Shown here piece by piece: positions 38,301 to 45,550 of a stretch of DNA of 64,000 nt. The stretch comes from Liolophura sinensis (Eukaryota > Mollusca > Polyplacophora > Chitonida > Chitonidae): positions 312,001 through 376,000 of the forward strand of contig NW_027017962.1 in assembly GCF_032854445.1 (NCBI RefSeq), in the 5' to 3' direction. Position 1 is the stretch's first letter. Every line of letters starts with the position of its first letter. Both the position numbers and the translations under genes were made by a program. Under the pieces are notes generated by a model. The model ran no database searches, was not told where the DNA came from, and was given only the letters and a program-made list of their open reading frames with translations.

Positions 38301-41300
38301 TACGAGGCCTTGATATAATCTTTCTGCCTGTTTGTGTTCTCTTCACATTAATATACGAGAGGTTGATAGAATCCGACTGTCCGTTTGTGTTCTATTCACA
38401 TTAATATACGAGGCGTTGATATAATTCGTCTGTCTGTTTGTTTTCTATTCACATTAATATACGAGGCGTTGACATAGCCCGACTGTCTGTCTGTGTTCTA
38501 CTTACATTAATATACGAGGCGTTGATATAATCCGACTGTCCACTTTTGTTCGAGGGTTTTAGAACCACGCGCGAATGGTCGTCTGAAAGTAGAGGTCATG
38601 TAAACATAATATACACCCGACGAATTATATTCGTTGCAAACCTGTAAAGAAACTGACAAGAGTTTGGCATGACACATCGTCAATTCTGAAAAACTGCACG
38701 TACAAAATACTTTGAATTCTTGTGTCACCCCTACAGAGAGAATATTCCAGGGCAAATGCAAAATTAAAAAACAAATGTGATGCCCGACATATTGTCAATT
38801 TCGTATTTACATGTTAACCAAAGATAAAAACTGCACATGGCAAACAATTAGAGTTGTAGAGAGGACATGAAGCTATGCCTGATCACATGACGGACAAAGG
38901 ATTACTGTATATCATGTTGCCATGGTAACGACAGATATGGAGATCTGAGAGATACAACACATCGTAACATCTGTATCTATGTATGCACCAAACACTAAAA
39001 CTCCCCATGTAAAACAATTGGAACTGTAGCTCAGACAAGAAACCATACCCAGTGATATAGTACATATGTAGACAACGACAATTGATACATTTTACAACCA
39101 TAAAAATGGACAAATGTGAGGCGTCTACGTCTGTGTATCCACCACAACTCAGACCTATACATATGCTACATATTAGCCTTACAGCCAAGACACGAAGCAA
39201 TATATATTTAATTACAGAGTGATTGTTGCTATTGCAACTAGTTTTATTACGGCTCCCTTCAAAGACAGCTTGCTTATGAACGACAGAACAGAAAATGCTC
39301 ACATGCTACTAGATTTTTGTATCGACTCTTGATTTTGTTGCATGGCAGATCTGCCACGTCGTGCTTTGCCTGTAACCCCGCAGGAAATTTCTGAAAAATT
39401 TGAAATCATGTGAAAAAAGTCTGTATAAAATAGAAAACTGGTATATTTAGGAAGCCGACTTCTTCAAACCTAAGAAAACCTGAATGAGGAGTTCTCTGCA
39501 TGTAATATGCCATAGTATTGCTACCATTATCTGTCATGTCACAAAACATCACATCACAGGCCTCCATACATATAATTATATCACACATTTATTTCGTTAT
39601 TCTATTAATTTGTGCTTTAAAAGTTGCACAACACTACTTCGCTTGTAGAACAGCCGGCAGGTTACTGGTGCAAGTTTTTCTGGTAGGGGTTTACTGGTGC
39701 AGGTTTCCTGGTGGGGTTTACTAGTGCAGGTTTATTGCTGAGGGTTTACTGGTGCGGGTTTACTTTTGCAGGTTTACTGGTGCCAGGTTTACTTTTGCAG
39801 ATTTACTGGTACGGGTTTACTGGTGCAGGTTTACTGGTGCGGGTCTACTTTTGCACGTTTTACTGGTACGGGTTTACTTTTGCAGGTTTACTGGTGGGAT
39901 TTACTAATGCGAGTTTACTGGTGCGGGTTTACTGGTGCACGTTTACTGGTGCAGGTTTACTGGTGCCAGGTTTACTTTTGCAGATTTACTGGTACGGGTT
40001 TACTGGTGCAGGTTTACTGGTGCGGGTCTACTTTTGCACGTTTTACTGGTACGGGTTTACTTTTGCAGGTTTACTGGTGGGATTTACTAATGCGAGTTTA
40101 CTGGTGCGGGTTTACTGGTGCACGTTTACTGGTGCACGTTTACTGGTGGGGGTTTACTGGTGCACGTTTACTGGTGGAGGTTTACTGGTGGGGGTTTACA
40201 GGTGCAGGTTTACTGGTGCAGGAAACATATTAGAGCGCAGTGAAGATTACCGTCCTTGGATTTGCCTTGCCACGCTCACGTTCTCTTGTGCTATGTTGAC
40301 ATCAGTACAGTAGTTGATGGACGTGTTTTTAACGTGTTTAGCGGTACACACAATAATGTCTCACTTATATGAATGCGGTTAGTTTTATGGATGGACGAAA
40401 TCGGAGTTGCTGGGGGAAACCACCGAAAAGCAAGAAAAGCTTTCCCACTTCTGACGTTGTAATATGCACAACTTCAACAAACGCGGGTAAGCAAATTGGG
40501 CCCGTCAGCTCTGTTGATTGCTTATTATTGACAAAGCCCAACAGACAGTGAGAGCACAACACATGTCCTTATGTGTCGTTAACCACCCGGCCACCGCCCT
40601 CTTCCCTAAAACATGTAAAACAGCTATATCCCCACCTCCCCAGCTTACAGCGTATTCGGCGCTGAATCCATCAGAGGCTTTTTTCCTGTGATAATATTCC
40701 CAAAACTCGCCCACAGACACGACAGTTGTGATTGGATTCTCATAGGGTAGAGCGTCATCTGCTTCATTCATCTGAACTTGTACATTATCTGCATGGAGCC
40801 CTGACAATGGAAGGGTCAAAGGTCAGGCTCGGATTGTTCACATGCATAAAGTGGGAAATCTTCAACGATATAGCGTATAAACAATCAGTGTATACAAACA
40901 ATACATCTAACAAATTTCCAAAGATGAGAAAGACGTGGGTTTGTTTAAAATATTTGATAACAAATGATGCTCGGATTGAAATTGATCCATTTGCACCGGC
41001 CATGTACAGATGTGGACAAGAGCAGTTGTATTATGAACTGTACCTCTGTTTTCCATGCCAATAGCGTGGTTTTCCGGTCTATCTGCCTGGTTCCTGGACA
41101 AACATAACGACCTGTCATTGCTGGATGACGAGCTGCGCCTCCTTTCAGGAGTGTCGTAAATAGTAAAAGGTGCAAAAGAAATAAATAAACTTTAAAAACC
41201 ATAAAAAACAGAAGTTGGAAAATCGGTGTTATCTGGACAGAAGCACGATGAATAATGTTGGTTCGACTTAAACCTTCCTGGTACAGCCGCAACCTAAAGA

Positions 41301-41899
41301 TTGATCAAAGTTGTGACCGCTTTACATATTCTATAACCTGTCCACCGTTCCACAGAACTCTTTGTGTTTACTGAAGCTATTAATGCTGTACGCAGCATTA
41401 GTTTCCAGACATTCAAATATACACAACGCTGAAGGCGTTTTAAGGGTAGTAGAAACAAACTGTTTCTAACCAAGCCGCTCGTTAGTTTAATTTTTTTGTC
41501 CAAACCCATGGACATTTAAACCTGTACTGCGCTTGTCTAAATTATAGTCGGAGGAAACCTGGTACACCCCGCAGGAAACCAGACAGAGTCAGAAAGAGAC
41601 CAGACAGAGTTTGTAGGAAACTAGGGGAGTTTCTGAAGGAACTGACCCTCCTCACAATGACGGGTGCTTGAAGCTGTCACGTGAATTTGTTCCCTCAAAT
41701 GCTCATCGTTTTTCGGTATGACGGACACAGATTTTTTAAGGCTCTGTGAACTGTAACCGTGAAATAATCTATACCATGATAAGCGACTACCTGTATAGGA
41801 TGACGACGACAACAACAACAGCCACTAGGAGAAGGGCCCCGACAATGCCGCCTGCTATTTTACCCGCCGATGAGCCTTGGTCGGCCATGGCTTTCAGAG
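20235..41899 (-). CDS. Receptor-type protein tyrosine phosphatase, tandem D1-D2, 5' part not found
   Basis: Eighteen exons on the minus strand join in matching phase to about 678 codons from the membrane segment to the stop. In order, numbered from the first full codon of the transmembrane exon: transmembrane helix (about residues 11-35), basic and Ser-rich juxtamembrane tail, wedge-like segment, D1 (about 116-401) and D2 (about 402-678). D1 has the KSRY and YDHSRV motifs, [15 protein letters not shown] (271-275), the signature C305-SAGIG-R311 and QTQEQYEF, so it should dephosphorylate phosphotyrosine at the inner membrane face. D2 keeps C608, but has Lys at 614 where the signature Arg belongs and WPK at 573-575, so it is probably inactive and regulatory. 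Ectodomain exons were not found, so ligand and subfamily cannot be assigned. Introns are packed with minisatellites. Confidence 0.93.
20560..20720 (+). mobile_element. Decayed SINE tail
   Basis: ATATAAGTTTCTGTCGAATG to TTTCTGAGCACGGCG and AAATAGATAAAC-like words match the common SINE 3' part with many changes. Confidence 0.4.
20753..20888 (-). CDS. RPTP exon: D2 pseudo-signature
   Basis: It continues the signature as [20 protein letters not shown] and ends [11 protein letters not shown]. At the arginine position of CX5R there is Lys. HCRDG recalls the inactive D2 of vertebrate CD45-type receptors. Acceptor TTGCTCAG. Confidence 0.94.
21225..22325. repeat. 61-bp minisatellite in a D2 intron, about 18 copies
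   Basis: Units such as ATGCACATAAGTAAAGTCTA, TTGTCATTTAGCTGATGACA, AATGTAAAAGTCACAGCACA, G. A shorter variant lacks GTAAA. The intron between 22444 and 20888 consists mainly of this array. Confidence 0.95.
22444..22634 (-). CDS. RPTP exon: degenerate WPD loop and D2 Cys
   Basis: It encodes [20 protein letters not shown], then [20 protein letters not shown], and ends APILVHC. The loop reads WPKK instead of WPDHG, so the general acid is lost. The intron again splits the signature after Cys-AG, as in D1. Confidence 0.93.
22690..22820. repeat. Short ~27-bp degenerate repeat
   Basis: Words such as TCACTGCTTCGACAACAAGACA recur four to five times in the intron upstream of the D2 Cys exon. Confidence 0.65.
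23459..23581 (-). CDS. RPTP exon: D2 YW segment
   Basis: It encodes [20 protein letters not shown], then [20 protein letters not shown] and E. It corresponds to the YWP region of D1. 41 codons, phase 0 to 0. Compared with D1 the sequence is relaxed (YWT for YWP). Confidence 0.88.
23865..23945. repeat. 24-bp repeat, about 4 copies
   Basis: GTAACTGATCAGGATTAGACT and variants, in an RPTP intron. Confidence 0.75.
24402..24536 (-). CDS. RPTP exon: D2 core (DFWRLVYDH)
   Basis: It encodes [20 protein letters not shown], then [20 protein letters not shown] and DPRDK, the D2 core with T-x-x-DFWR. 45 codons, phase 0 to 0. Confidence 0.94.
24628..24701 (-). CDS. RPTP exon: D2 DYINA segment
   Basis: It encodes [20 protein letters not shown] then VFLP. 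It is the D2 counterpart of the exon at 38506, including DYINA. Donor GTAAGC. Confidence 0.92.
24745..24960. repeat. SINE-like tail and simple repeats in an intron
   Basis: TACGACGTTAAACCCCAAGC then ACTCACTCACTCGTTAAACA resembles the 3' end of another molluscan SINE. It is followed by a (GT)n tract and a run of about 12 G near 24940. Confidence 0.5.
24982..25081 (-). CDS. RPTP exon: linker and start of D2
   Basis: It encodes [20 protein letters not shown], then [18 protein letters not shown]-x-K is the D2 equivalent of the D1 KNRY motif. Confidence 0.9.
25929..26078 (-). CDS. RPTP exon: end of D1
   Basis: It encodes [20 protein letters not shown], then [20 protein letters not shown] and [10 protein letters not shown], the C-terminal helix of D1 and the start of the linker. 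Phase 0 to 0. Confidence 0.94.
26235..26370 (-). CDS. RPTP exon: rest of the D1 signature
   Basis: It opens (S)[20 protein letters not shown] and ends [10 protein letters not shown]. With the preceding exon it makes [10 protein letters not shown], an intact CX5R phosphate-binding loop, followed by the Q-loop region. Confidence 0.96.
26823..26968 (-). CDS. RPTP exon: D1 WPD loop and catalytic Cys
   Basis: It encodes [20 protein letters not shown] and ends [14 protein letters not shown] carries the general-acid Asp (residue 273), and the last Cys (305) is the nucleophile. The intron falls inside the signature motif (TGC AG|GTATAC). Confidence 0.95.
27460..27585 (-). CDS. RPTP exon: D1 YWP segment
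   Basis: It encodes [20 protein letters not shown], then [20 protein letters not shown] and AM. KC-x-x-YWP and the later Y-x-IRT are D1 landmarks. 42 codons, phase 0 to phase 0. Confidence 0.92.
27857..27954 (-). CDS. RPTP exon: D1 core (DFMRMIWE)
   Basis: It encodes (E)[18 protein letters not shown], then [14 protein letters not shown]. This aligns with the D1 core pattern T-V-x-DFWRM-x-WE followed by IVM-x-T. Note Phe-Met where Phe-Trp is usual. Donor GTAAGTCA. The acceptor (TTTGTGAAAG) is less canonical. Confidence 0.9.
28172..28706. repeat. 35-bp intronic minisatellite, about 15 copies
   Basis: Units such as GTATCACGCGTCAGTCAGGA then CATTCCGACCTTC. The CGTCAGTCA and CGTTTGTCA versions alternate in part. 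Confidence 0.9.
29416..29555 (-). mobile_element. Truncated SINE in an RPTP intron
   Basis: The plus strand reads ATTTATTTGATTGGTATTTT then ACGCCCTACTCAAG, the reverse of the common SINE tail, followed by the body with GGAGGAAACCGGGCAGAGCT. The tRNA head is lost. Confidence 0.82.
30075..30111 (-). CDS. RPTP exon: 37-bp micro-exon of D1
   Basis: It encodes [12 protein letters not shown] between acceptor TTTCACCACAG and donor GTAAGTAC. It follows DYINASYIN directly in phase and gives the standard D1 order (a Gly after the YIN, then FIA-x-Q). It leaves in phase 1. Confidence 0.9.
30355..30720. repeat. 48-bp intronic minisatellite, about 7 copies
   Basis: Units such as CTAATACTGGTAATACCAGA, ATCAAAAAGACCTGGAAAGG, AATAGTGC. 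Confidence 0.9.
31056..31215 (+). mobile_element. 5'-truncated SINE inside the 53-bp array
   Basis: Starts at AGCCGTAAGTGGGAAGGTCT, keeps the body (GGTCGTGGGTTTCCCACGGG) and the tail CGGCGTAAAACACCAATC and (AAAT)n. The tRNA head is missing. Confidence 0.88.
33779..34398 (+). mobile_element. TRIM-type miniature LTR retrotransposon with 5-bp target duplication
   Basis: The 5' LTR (33779-33944) starts TGTGACG and ends GAAACA; the 3' LTR (34281-34398) starts TGTGTGA and ends GATACA. They share about 110 bp (GTGGTTGG then AGTAAAAGATGCTAAAA, TTATTGACAACTTGTGCACT, CAACAAACTCGTTTAA), with deletions in the 3' copy. Directly after the 5' LTR comes TGGTGTCCGAAGTAG (33945-33959), a typical tRNA primer-binding site. 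The element is flanked by TGTAT on both sides (33774-33778 and 34399-34403). Removing it restores a continuous 53-bp unit. The ~320-bp interior encodes nothing recognisable. Confidence 0.88.
36925..38520 (-). repeat. 53-bp array made of copies of an RPTP exon end plus donor, about 30 copies
   Basis: On the minus strand each unit reads GACAGTCGGATTATATCAAC, GCCTCGTATATTAAT, then GTGAATAGAACACAAACA. The first 35 bases equal the end of the exon at 38506-38582 ([10 protein letters not shown]) and the rest corresponds to the intron after its donor. In most copies the donor is GTGAAT rather than the parent's GTAAGT. The exon's own acceptor and 5' half are not in the unit, so copies are not complete exons. 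The period of 53 would shift the frame if one were included. Copies furthest from the exon (36925-37140) are most degenerate. Confidence 0.93.
38506..38582 (-). CDS. RPTP exon: pTyr-recognition loop and DYINASYIN; parent of the adjacent array
   Basis: Acceptor CTACTTTCAG, 77 bases, donor GTAAGT. It encodes [20 protein letters not shown] then ASYIN. YD-x-SRV is the phosphotyrosine recognition loop and DYINAS-x-I is the most conserved D1 N-terminal motif. The 3' 33-35 bases of this exon together with its donor form the unit of the 53-bp array that begins immediately downstream in the intron. Confidence 0.93.
39303..39390 (-). CDS. RPTP exon: start of D1
   Basis: It encodes [20 protein letters not shown], then KSRYKNLVA, matching the D1 N-terminal region with the N-x-x-K-x-RY motif. 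Acceptor TTTTTCAG, donor GTGAGC. The last base plus the next exon make the Tyr of YDHSRV. Confidence 0.9.
39655..40225. repeat. 15-bp minisatellite with a 183-bp higher-order duplication
   Basis: Units of GGTTTACTGGTGCAG and variants. A 183-bp block starting TGCCAGGTTTACTTTTGCAG at about 39781 is repeated at about 39964 almost unchanged. Fifteen is a multiple of 3, so a long plus-strand frame ([11 protein letters not shown]-like) stays open. It lies in the RPTP intron between 40649 and 39390 and is not regarded as coding. Confidence 0.92.
40355..40440 (-). mobile_element. Decayed SINE fragment
   Basis: TGTCTCACTTATATGAATGC to GGGGGAAACCACCG aligns with the reversed SINE body with many substitutions. 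Confidence 0.4.
40649..40788 (-). CDS. RPTP exon: wedge segment before D1
   Basis: It encodes [18 protein letters not shown], then [20 protein letters not shown] and GFSAEYA. The pattern of V-x-x-F-x-x-Y followed by GF-x-x-E is the conserved helix-turn-helix wedge that precedes D1 in RPTPs. Donor GTAAGC. Confidence 0.9.
41044..41141 (-). CDS. RPTP exon: basic juxtamembrane segment
   Basis: It encodes RRSSSSSND, then [18 protein letters not shown]. The Arg-rich start just after the helix is a stop-transfer signal that fixes the cytoplasmic side. It enters in phase 2 and leaves in phase 1, and both match the neighbouring exons. Confidence 0.85.
41791..41899 (-). CDS. RPTP exon: transmembrane helix
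   Basis: Acceptor TATTGCAG and donor CAG|GTAGTC bound 109 bases. They encode a short polar stretch ([16 protein letters not shown]) and a long Val/Leu/Ile helix ending ILY, then a split Arg. This orientation matches a type I receptor. An ATG in excellent context (GCCATGGCC) lies four codons in, so a variant starting here with almost no ectodomain is possible. The phase-1 acceptor, however, points to an upstream exon. Confidence 0.85.
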
Positions 41900-41974
41900 C
41901 TGCAATATATCCCAGATACAATTAACGTTTGGCTCAGTCATACTGAAAGTGTATGGTGTTTAATTATGTTATTA

Positions 41975-42036
41975 AACCGGTCAGCCAAAGATATTTAATG
42001 TCAGGCCTGACATTAAATATCTTTGGCTGACCGGTT
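41975..42036. other. Perfect 62-bp palindrome
   Basis: AACCGGTCAGCCAAAGATAT followed by TTAATGTCAGG is followed at once by its exact reverse complement, with no spacer. It lies between the transmembrane exon and the 43-bp array. Confidence 0.97.
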
Positions 42037-42106
42037 AAAAATGTGACATTGCAGATCAAAATCTTAACAATTAGCCGCTGACAAAGGAATTCACGTGTTT
42101 GAGCGA

Positions 42107-44065
42107 TCACGTGCTGTAATCATCAGAATGGATAGAGTGGTTGACTGCGCATATACCTGTAATCATCAGAATAGATAGAATGGTTGACTGAGCATATACC
42201 TGTAATCCTCAGAATAGATAGAATGGTTGACTGCGCATACACCTGTAATCATCAAAATAGATAGAGTGGTTGACTGCGCATATACCTGTAATCATCAAAA
42301 TAGATAGAGTGGTTGACTGCGCATATACCTGTAATCGTCAAAATAGATAGAGTGGTTGATTGCGCATATACCTGTTATCATCAGAATGGATAGAGTGGTT
42401 GACTGCGCATATACCTGTAATCATCAAAATAGATAGAGTGGTTGACTGCGCATATACCTGTAATCATCAAAATAGATAGAGTGGTTGACTGCGCATATAC
42501 CTGTAATCATCAAAATAGATAGAGTGGTTGACTGCGCATATACCTGTAATCATCAGAATAGATAGAGTGGTTGACTGGGCATATACCTGTAATCATTAGA
42601 ATAGAGTGGTTGACTGCGCATATACCTGTAATCATCAGAATGGATAGAGTGGTTGACTGCGCATATACCTGTAATCATCAAAATAGATAGTGGTTGACTG
42701 CGCATATACCTGTAATCATCAAAATAGATAGACTGGTTGACTGCGCATATACCTGTAATCATCAAAATAGATAGAGTGGTTGACTGCGCATATACCTGTA
42801 ATCATCAGAATAGATAGAGTGGTTGACTGGGCATATACCTGTAATCATTAGAATAGATAGAGTGGTTGACTGCGCATATACCTGTAATCATCAGAATGGA
42901 TAGAGTGGTTGACTGCGCATATACCTGTAATCATCAAAATAGATAGTGGTTGACTGCGCATATACCTGTAATCATCAAAATAGATAGAGTGGTTGACTGC
43001 GCATATACCTGTAATCATCAAAATAGATAGAGTGGTTGACTGCGCATATACCTGTAATCATCAAAATAGATAGAGTGGTTGACTGCGCATATACCTGTAA
43101 TCATCAGAATGGATAGAGTGGTTGACTGCGCATATACCTGTAATCATCAAAATAGATAGACTGGTTGACTGCGCATATACCTGTAATCATCAGAATGGAT
43201 AGAGTGGTTGACTGCGCATATACCTGTAATCATCAAAATAGATAGTGGTTGACTGCGCATATACCTGTAATCATCAAAATAGATAGAGTGGTTGACTGCG
43301 CATATACCTGTAATCATCAAAATAGATAGAGTGGTTGACTGCGCATATACCTGTAATCATCAAAATAGATAGAGTGGTTGACTGCGCATATACCTGTAAT
43401 CATCAGAATAGATAGAGTGGTTGACTGCGCATATACCTGTAATCATCGAAATAGATAGAGTGGTTGACTGCGCATATACCTGTAATCATCAGAATAGACA
43501 GAGTGGTTGACTGCGCATATACCTGTAATCATCAGAATAGATAGACTGGTTGACCGAGCATATACCTGTAATCATCAGAATGGATAGAGTGGTTGACTGC
43601 GCATATACCTGTAATCATCAAAATATATAGTGGTTGACTGCGCATATACCTGTTATCATCAAAATAGATAGAGTGGTTGACTGCGCATATACCTGTAATC
43701 ATCAGAATAGATAGAGTGGTTGACTGCGCATATACCTGTAATCATCAAAATAGATAGACTGGTTGACTGAGCATATACCTGTAATCATCAAAATAGATAG
43801 AGTGGTTGACTGCGCATATACCTGTAATCATCAGAATAAATAGACTGGTTGACTGCGCATATACCTGTAATCATCAGAATGGACAGAGTGGTTGACTGCG
43901 CATATACCTGTAATCATCAGAATAAATAGACTGGTTGACTGCGCATATACCTGTAATCATCAGAATGGACAGAGTGGTTGACTGCGCATATACCTGTAAT
44001 CATCAGAATGGACAGAGTGGTTGACTGCGCATATACCTGTAGTCATCAGAGTAGACAGAGTGGTT
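42107..44065. repeat. 43-bp minisatellite upstream of the transmembrane exon, about 45 copies
   Basis: Units of ATAGAGTGGTTGACTGCGCA, TATACCTGTAATCATCAAA, ATAG. Read on the minus strand (the gene strand), each unit can be cut as GTATATGCGC to TGATGATTACAG, so every junction reads TTACAG|GTATAT. Some copies lack 4 bp (AGAG). Very homogeneous. Confidence 0.95.
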
Positions 44066-44473
44066 GACTGTGTTAGGGGGAAAACTGCTGTCGGAAACCG
44101 CCGAAGTGCAGTTCGTACATTTCCGGTAGAATTCTTCTTCCAAGAAGGCAGCGAATAGTGCAGTTCGTTTTCCGCTTGACGATCGGGAAACCGGAATGTT
44201 GGACGTAGGCTCCGACTTTACACTAACAAGCCGGCAGTTTTAACAACTCTCATTGGCTAAGAGGAAACACACATCAGGGTTTTAAAGATGGACCCGATGA
44301 ACTCAGCGATTTATGCCAGCTTTGCCGTATTCAGACTTTACGTGTAAGGTGAGGAAAAATTGCAAAATTATGCAGCAGACACCACCAGATAGAAAAAATG
44401 TGCCCTTTTCAGCCTATAGTGTCATTGTTTTAAGTTTTCTTCCCCTATAAATTGTACTGTAGACGCAGACAGC
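44066..44473. promoter_or_regulatory. Non-repetitive stretch with CCAAT and TATA-like boxes
   Basis: CTCATTGGCTAAG (an inverted CCAAT) lies near 44250 and CCCTATAAATTG near 44442, about 30 bp before the ATG at 44474. It may be a promoter for a plus-strand gene. Nothing else was recognised. Confidence 0.3.
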
Positions 44474-44540
44474 ATGGGCTCAATCCTTGGAGAAATCCCT
44501 TGGTTTTTCTTTATGGTATTAGTGCAGACTTCCTCCCTCT
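44474..44540 (+). CDS. Candidate signal-peptide exon, unknown protein
   Basis: After a TATA-like box, an ATG in good context (GACAGCATGGG) opens MGSILGEIPWFFFMVLVQTS then SL, a plausible secretion signal. A donor-like CTG|GTATGAC follows. If it is real, the first intron holds the whole Helitron-like array. No downstream exon was found, and the frame may be coincidental. Confidence 0.25.
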
Positions 44541-44589
44541 GGTATGACGTCGCTGGAGTGTGGCATAATATATTGTTATTATTATTATT

Positions 44590-44746
44590 AGGGATCCCGT
44601 TCTTCCCGAACGGGATCCCTATTGTTATTGTTCTGTTTTTTCTTATTATTATTATTAGGGATCCCGTTCTCCCGAACGGGATCCCTATTGTAATCGTTCT
44701 GTTTTTTCTTATTATTAGGGATCCCGTTCTCCCGAACGGGATCCCT
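44590..44746. repeat. Three copies of a 30-nt hairpin module at the array's left edge
   Basis: AGGGATCCCGTTC, a 4-5 base loop and GAACGGGATCCCT form a 13-bp stem. The module, followed by ATTGTAATCGTTCTGTTTTT and TTA repeats, occurs three times here. It also occurs once at 46092, 48760, 52790 and 59148, twice at about 51430-51510, and three times at about 56800-56943. Other unit junctions have none. Confidence 0.9.
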
Positions 44747-45433
44747 ATTGTAATCGTTCTGTTTTTTCTTATTATTATTATTATTATTATTTTTTTTTCA
44801 CCGACTTTGTTCGCATGGAAACTTTTTTACCGTTTAACATACAGGTCTGAAATTTTGCACACATATTCTGGCGGTGAATACCTCGGGACAAATTCTCCAC
44901 TTTTTTGCCATGTCACGTGGTTCGGACGCCATATTGGATTTTGTGTAAAATCTTTAAAAATCTTCTTCTCCAGAACCACTGAACCGATCGGTTTCAAATT
45001 TGACATGCTGCTAGTAAGTTACGAGTTCTTTAAAGTTTGCGAAAATGGTTCACTTCCGGTCAAAATTCTGGAAGTTCGCTATTGGTCGAATTTATGACGT
45101 CACAAAAAGTTCTCAAAGTTCATTTGTTCTGAATGCATTCTGGTGTATCTTGAGCTGCTGATTCTGAATCTGCTTGTATTTTTTGCATATCTGTGTAACT
45201 TTCTGAGATATTAGCAAAAAACTCAAAAAAGTGACGTAACTTCAATGACCTGTAACTCGAGATCTGTGGAAGCTAGAAATGTGCAACCTGCACGAAATTG
45301 TAGCCCAAGACATGCTCTTTCGAGCATTCGTCAACAGATTTGAGCTCCGATCAACAGTTTTTTCGCTACAAGCGTTTAAATCACAACACCGTTTTTTGTT
45401 TAGAAAAAGGTGCTAATCCTATTGCTTTAACAT

Positions 45434-45550
45434 GGAGTTAGATGGGGACTGGACTGGGTTTGTAGTATTTGACCTGATGCTTTCGGCTACACTGTCCGTG
45501 ATCTCCCGAAACGGTTGTAGGATGACATTGATTCCAGTTCCCATCTAACT
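45434..45550. other. Internal inverted repeat conserved in each unit
   Basis: TGGAGTTAGATGGGGA and TTCCCATCTAACTCCA flank a ~85-base interior holding CACTGTCCGTGATCTCCCGA. The pair recurs in essentially every unit of the array (for example 46818-46937 and 48131-48251). Confidence 0.85.

Noticed and set aside
39711-40313. 200-codon frame of [11 protein letters not shown] repeats resembling a membrane protein
   Set aside because: It is a 15-bp minisatellite translated in frame, on the strand opposite to the surrounding gene and inside its intron.
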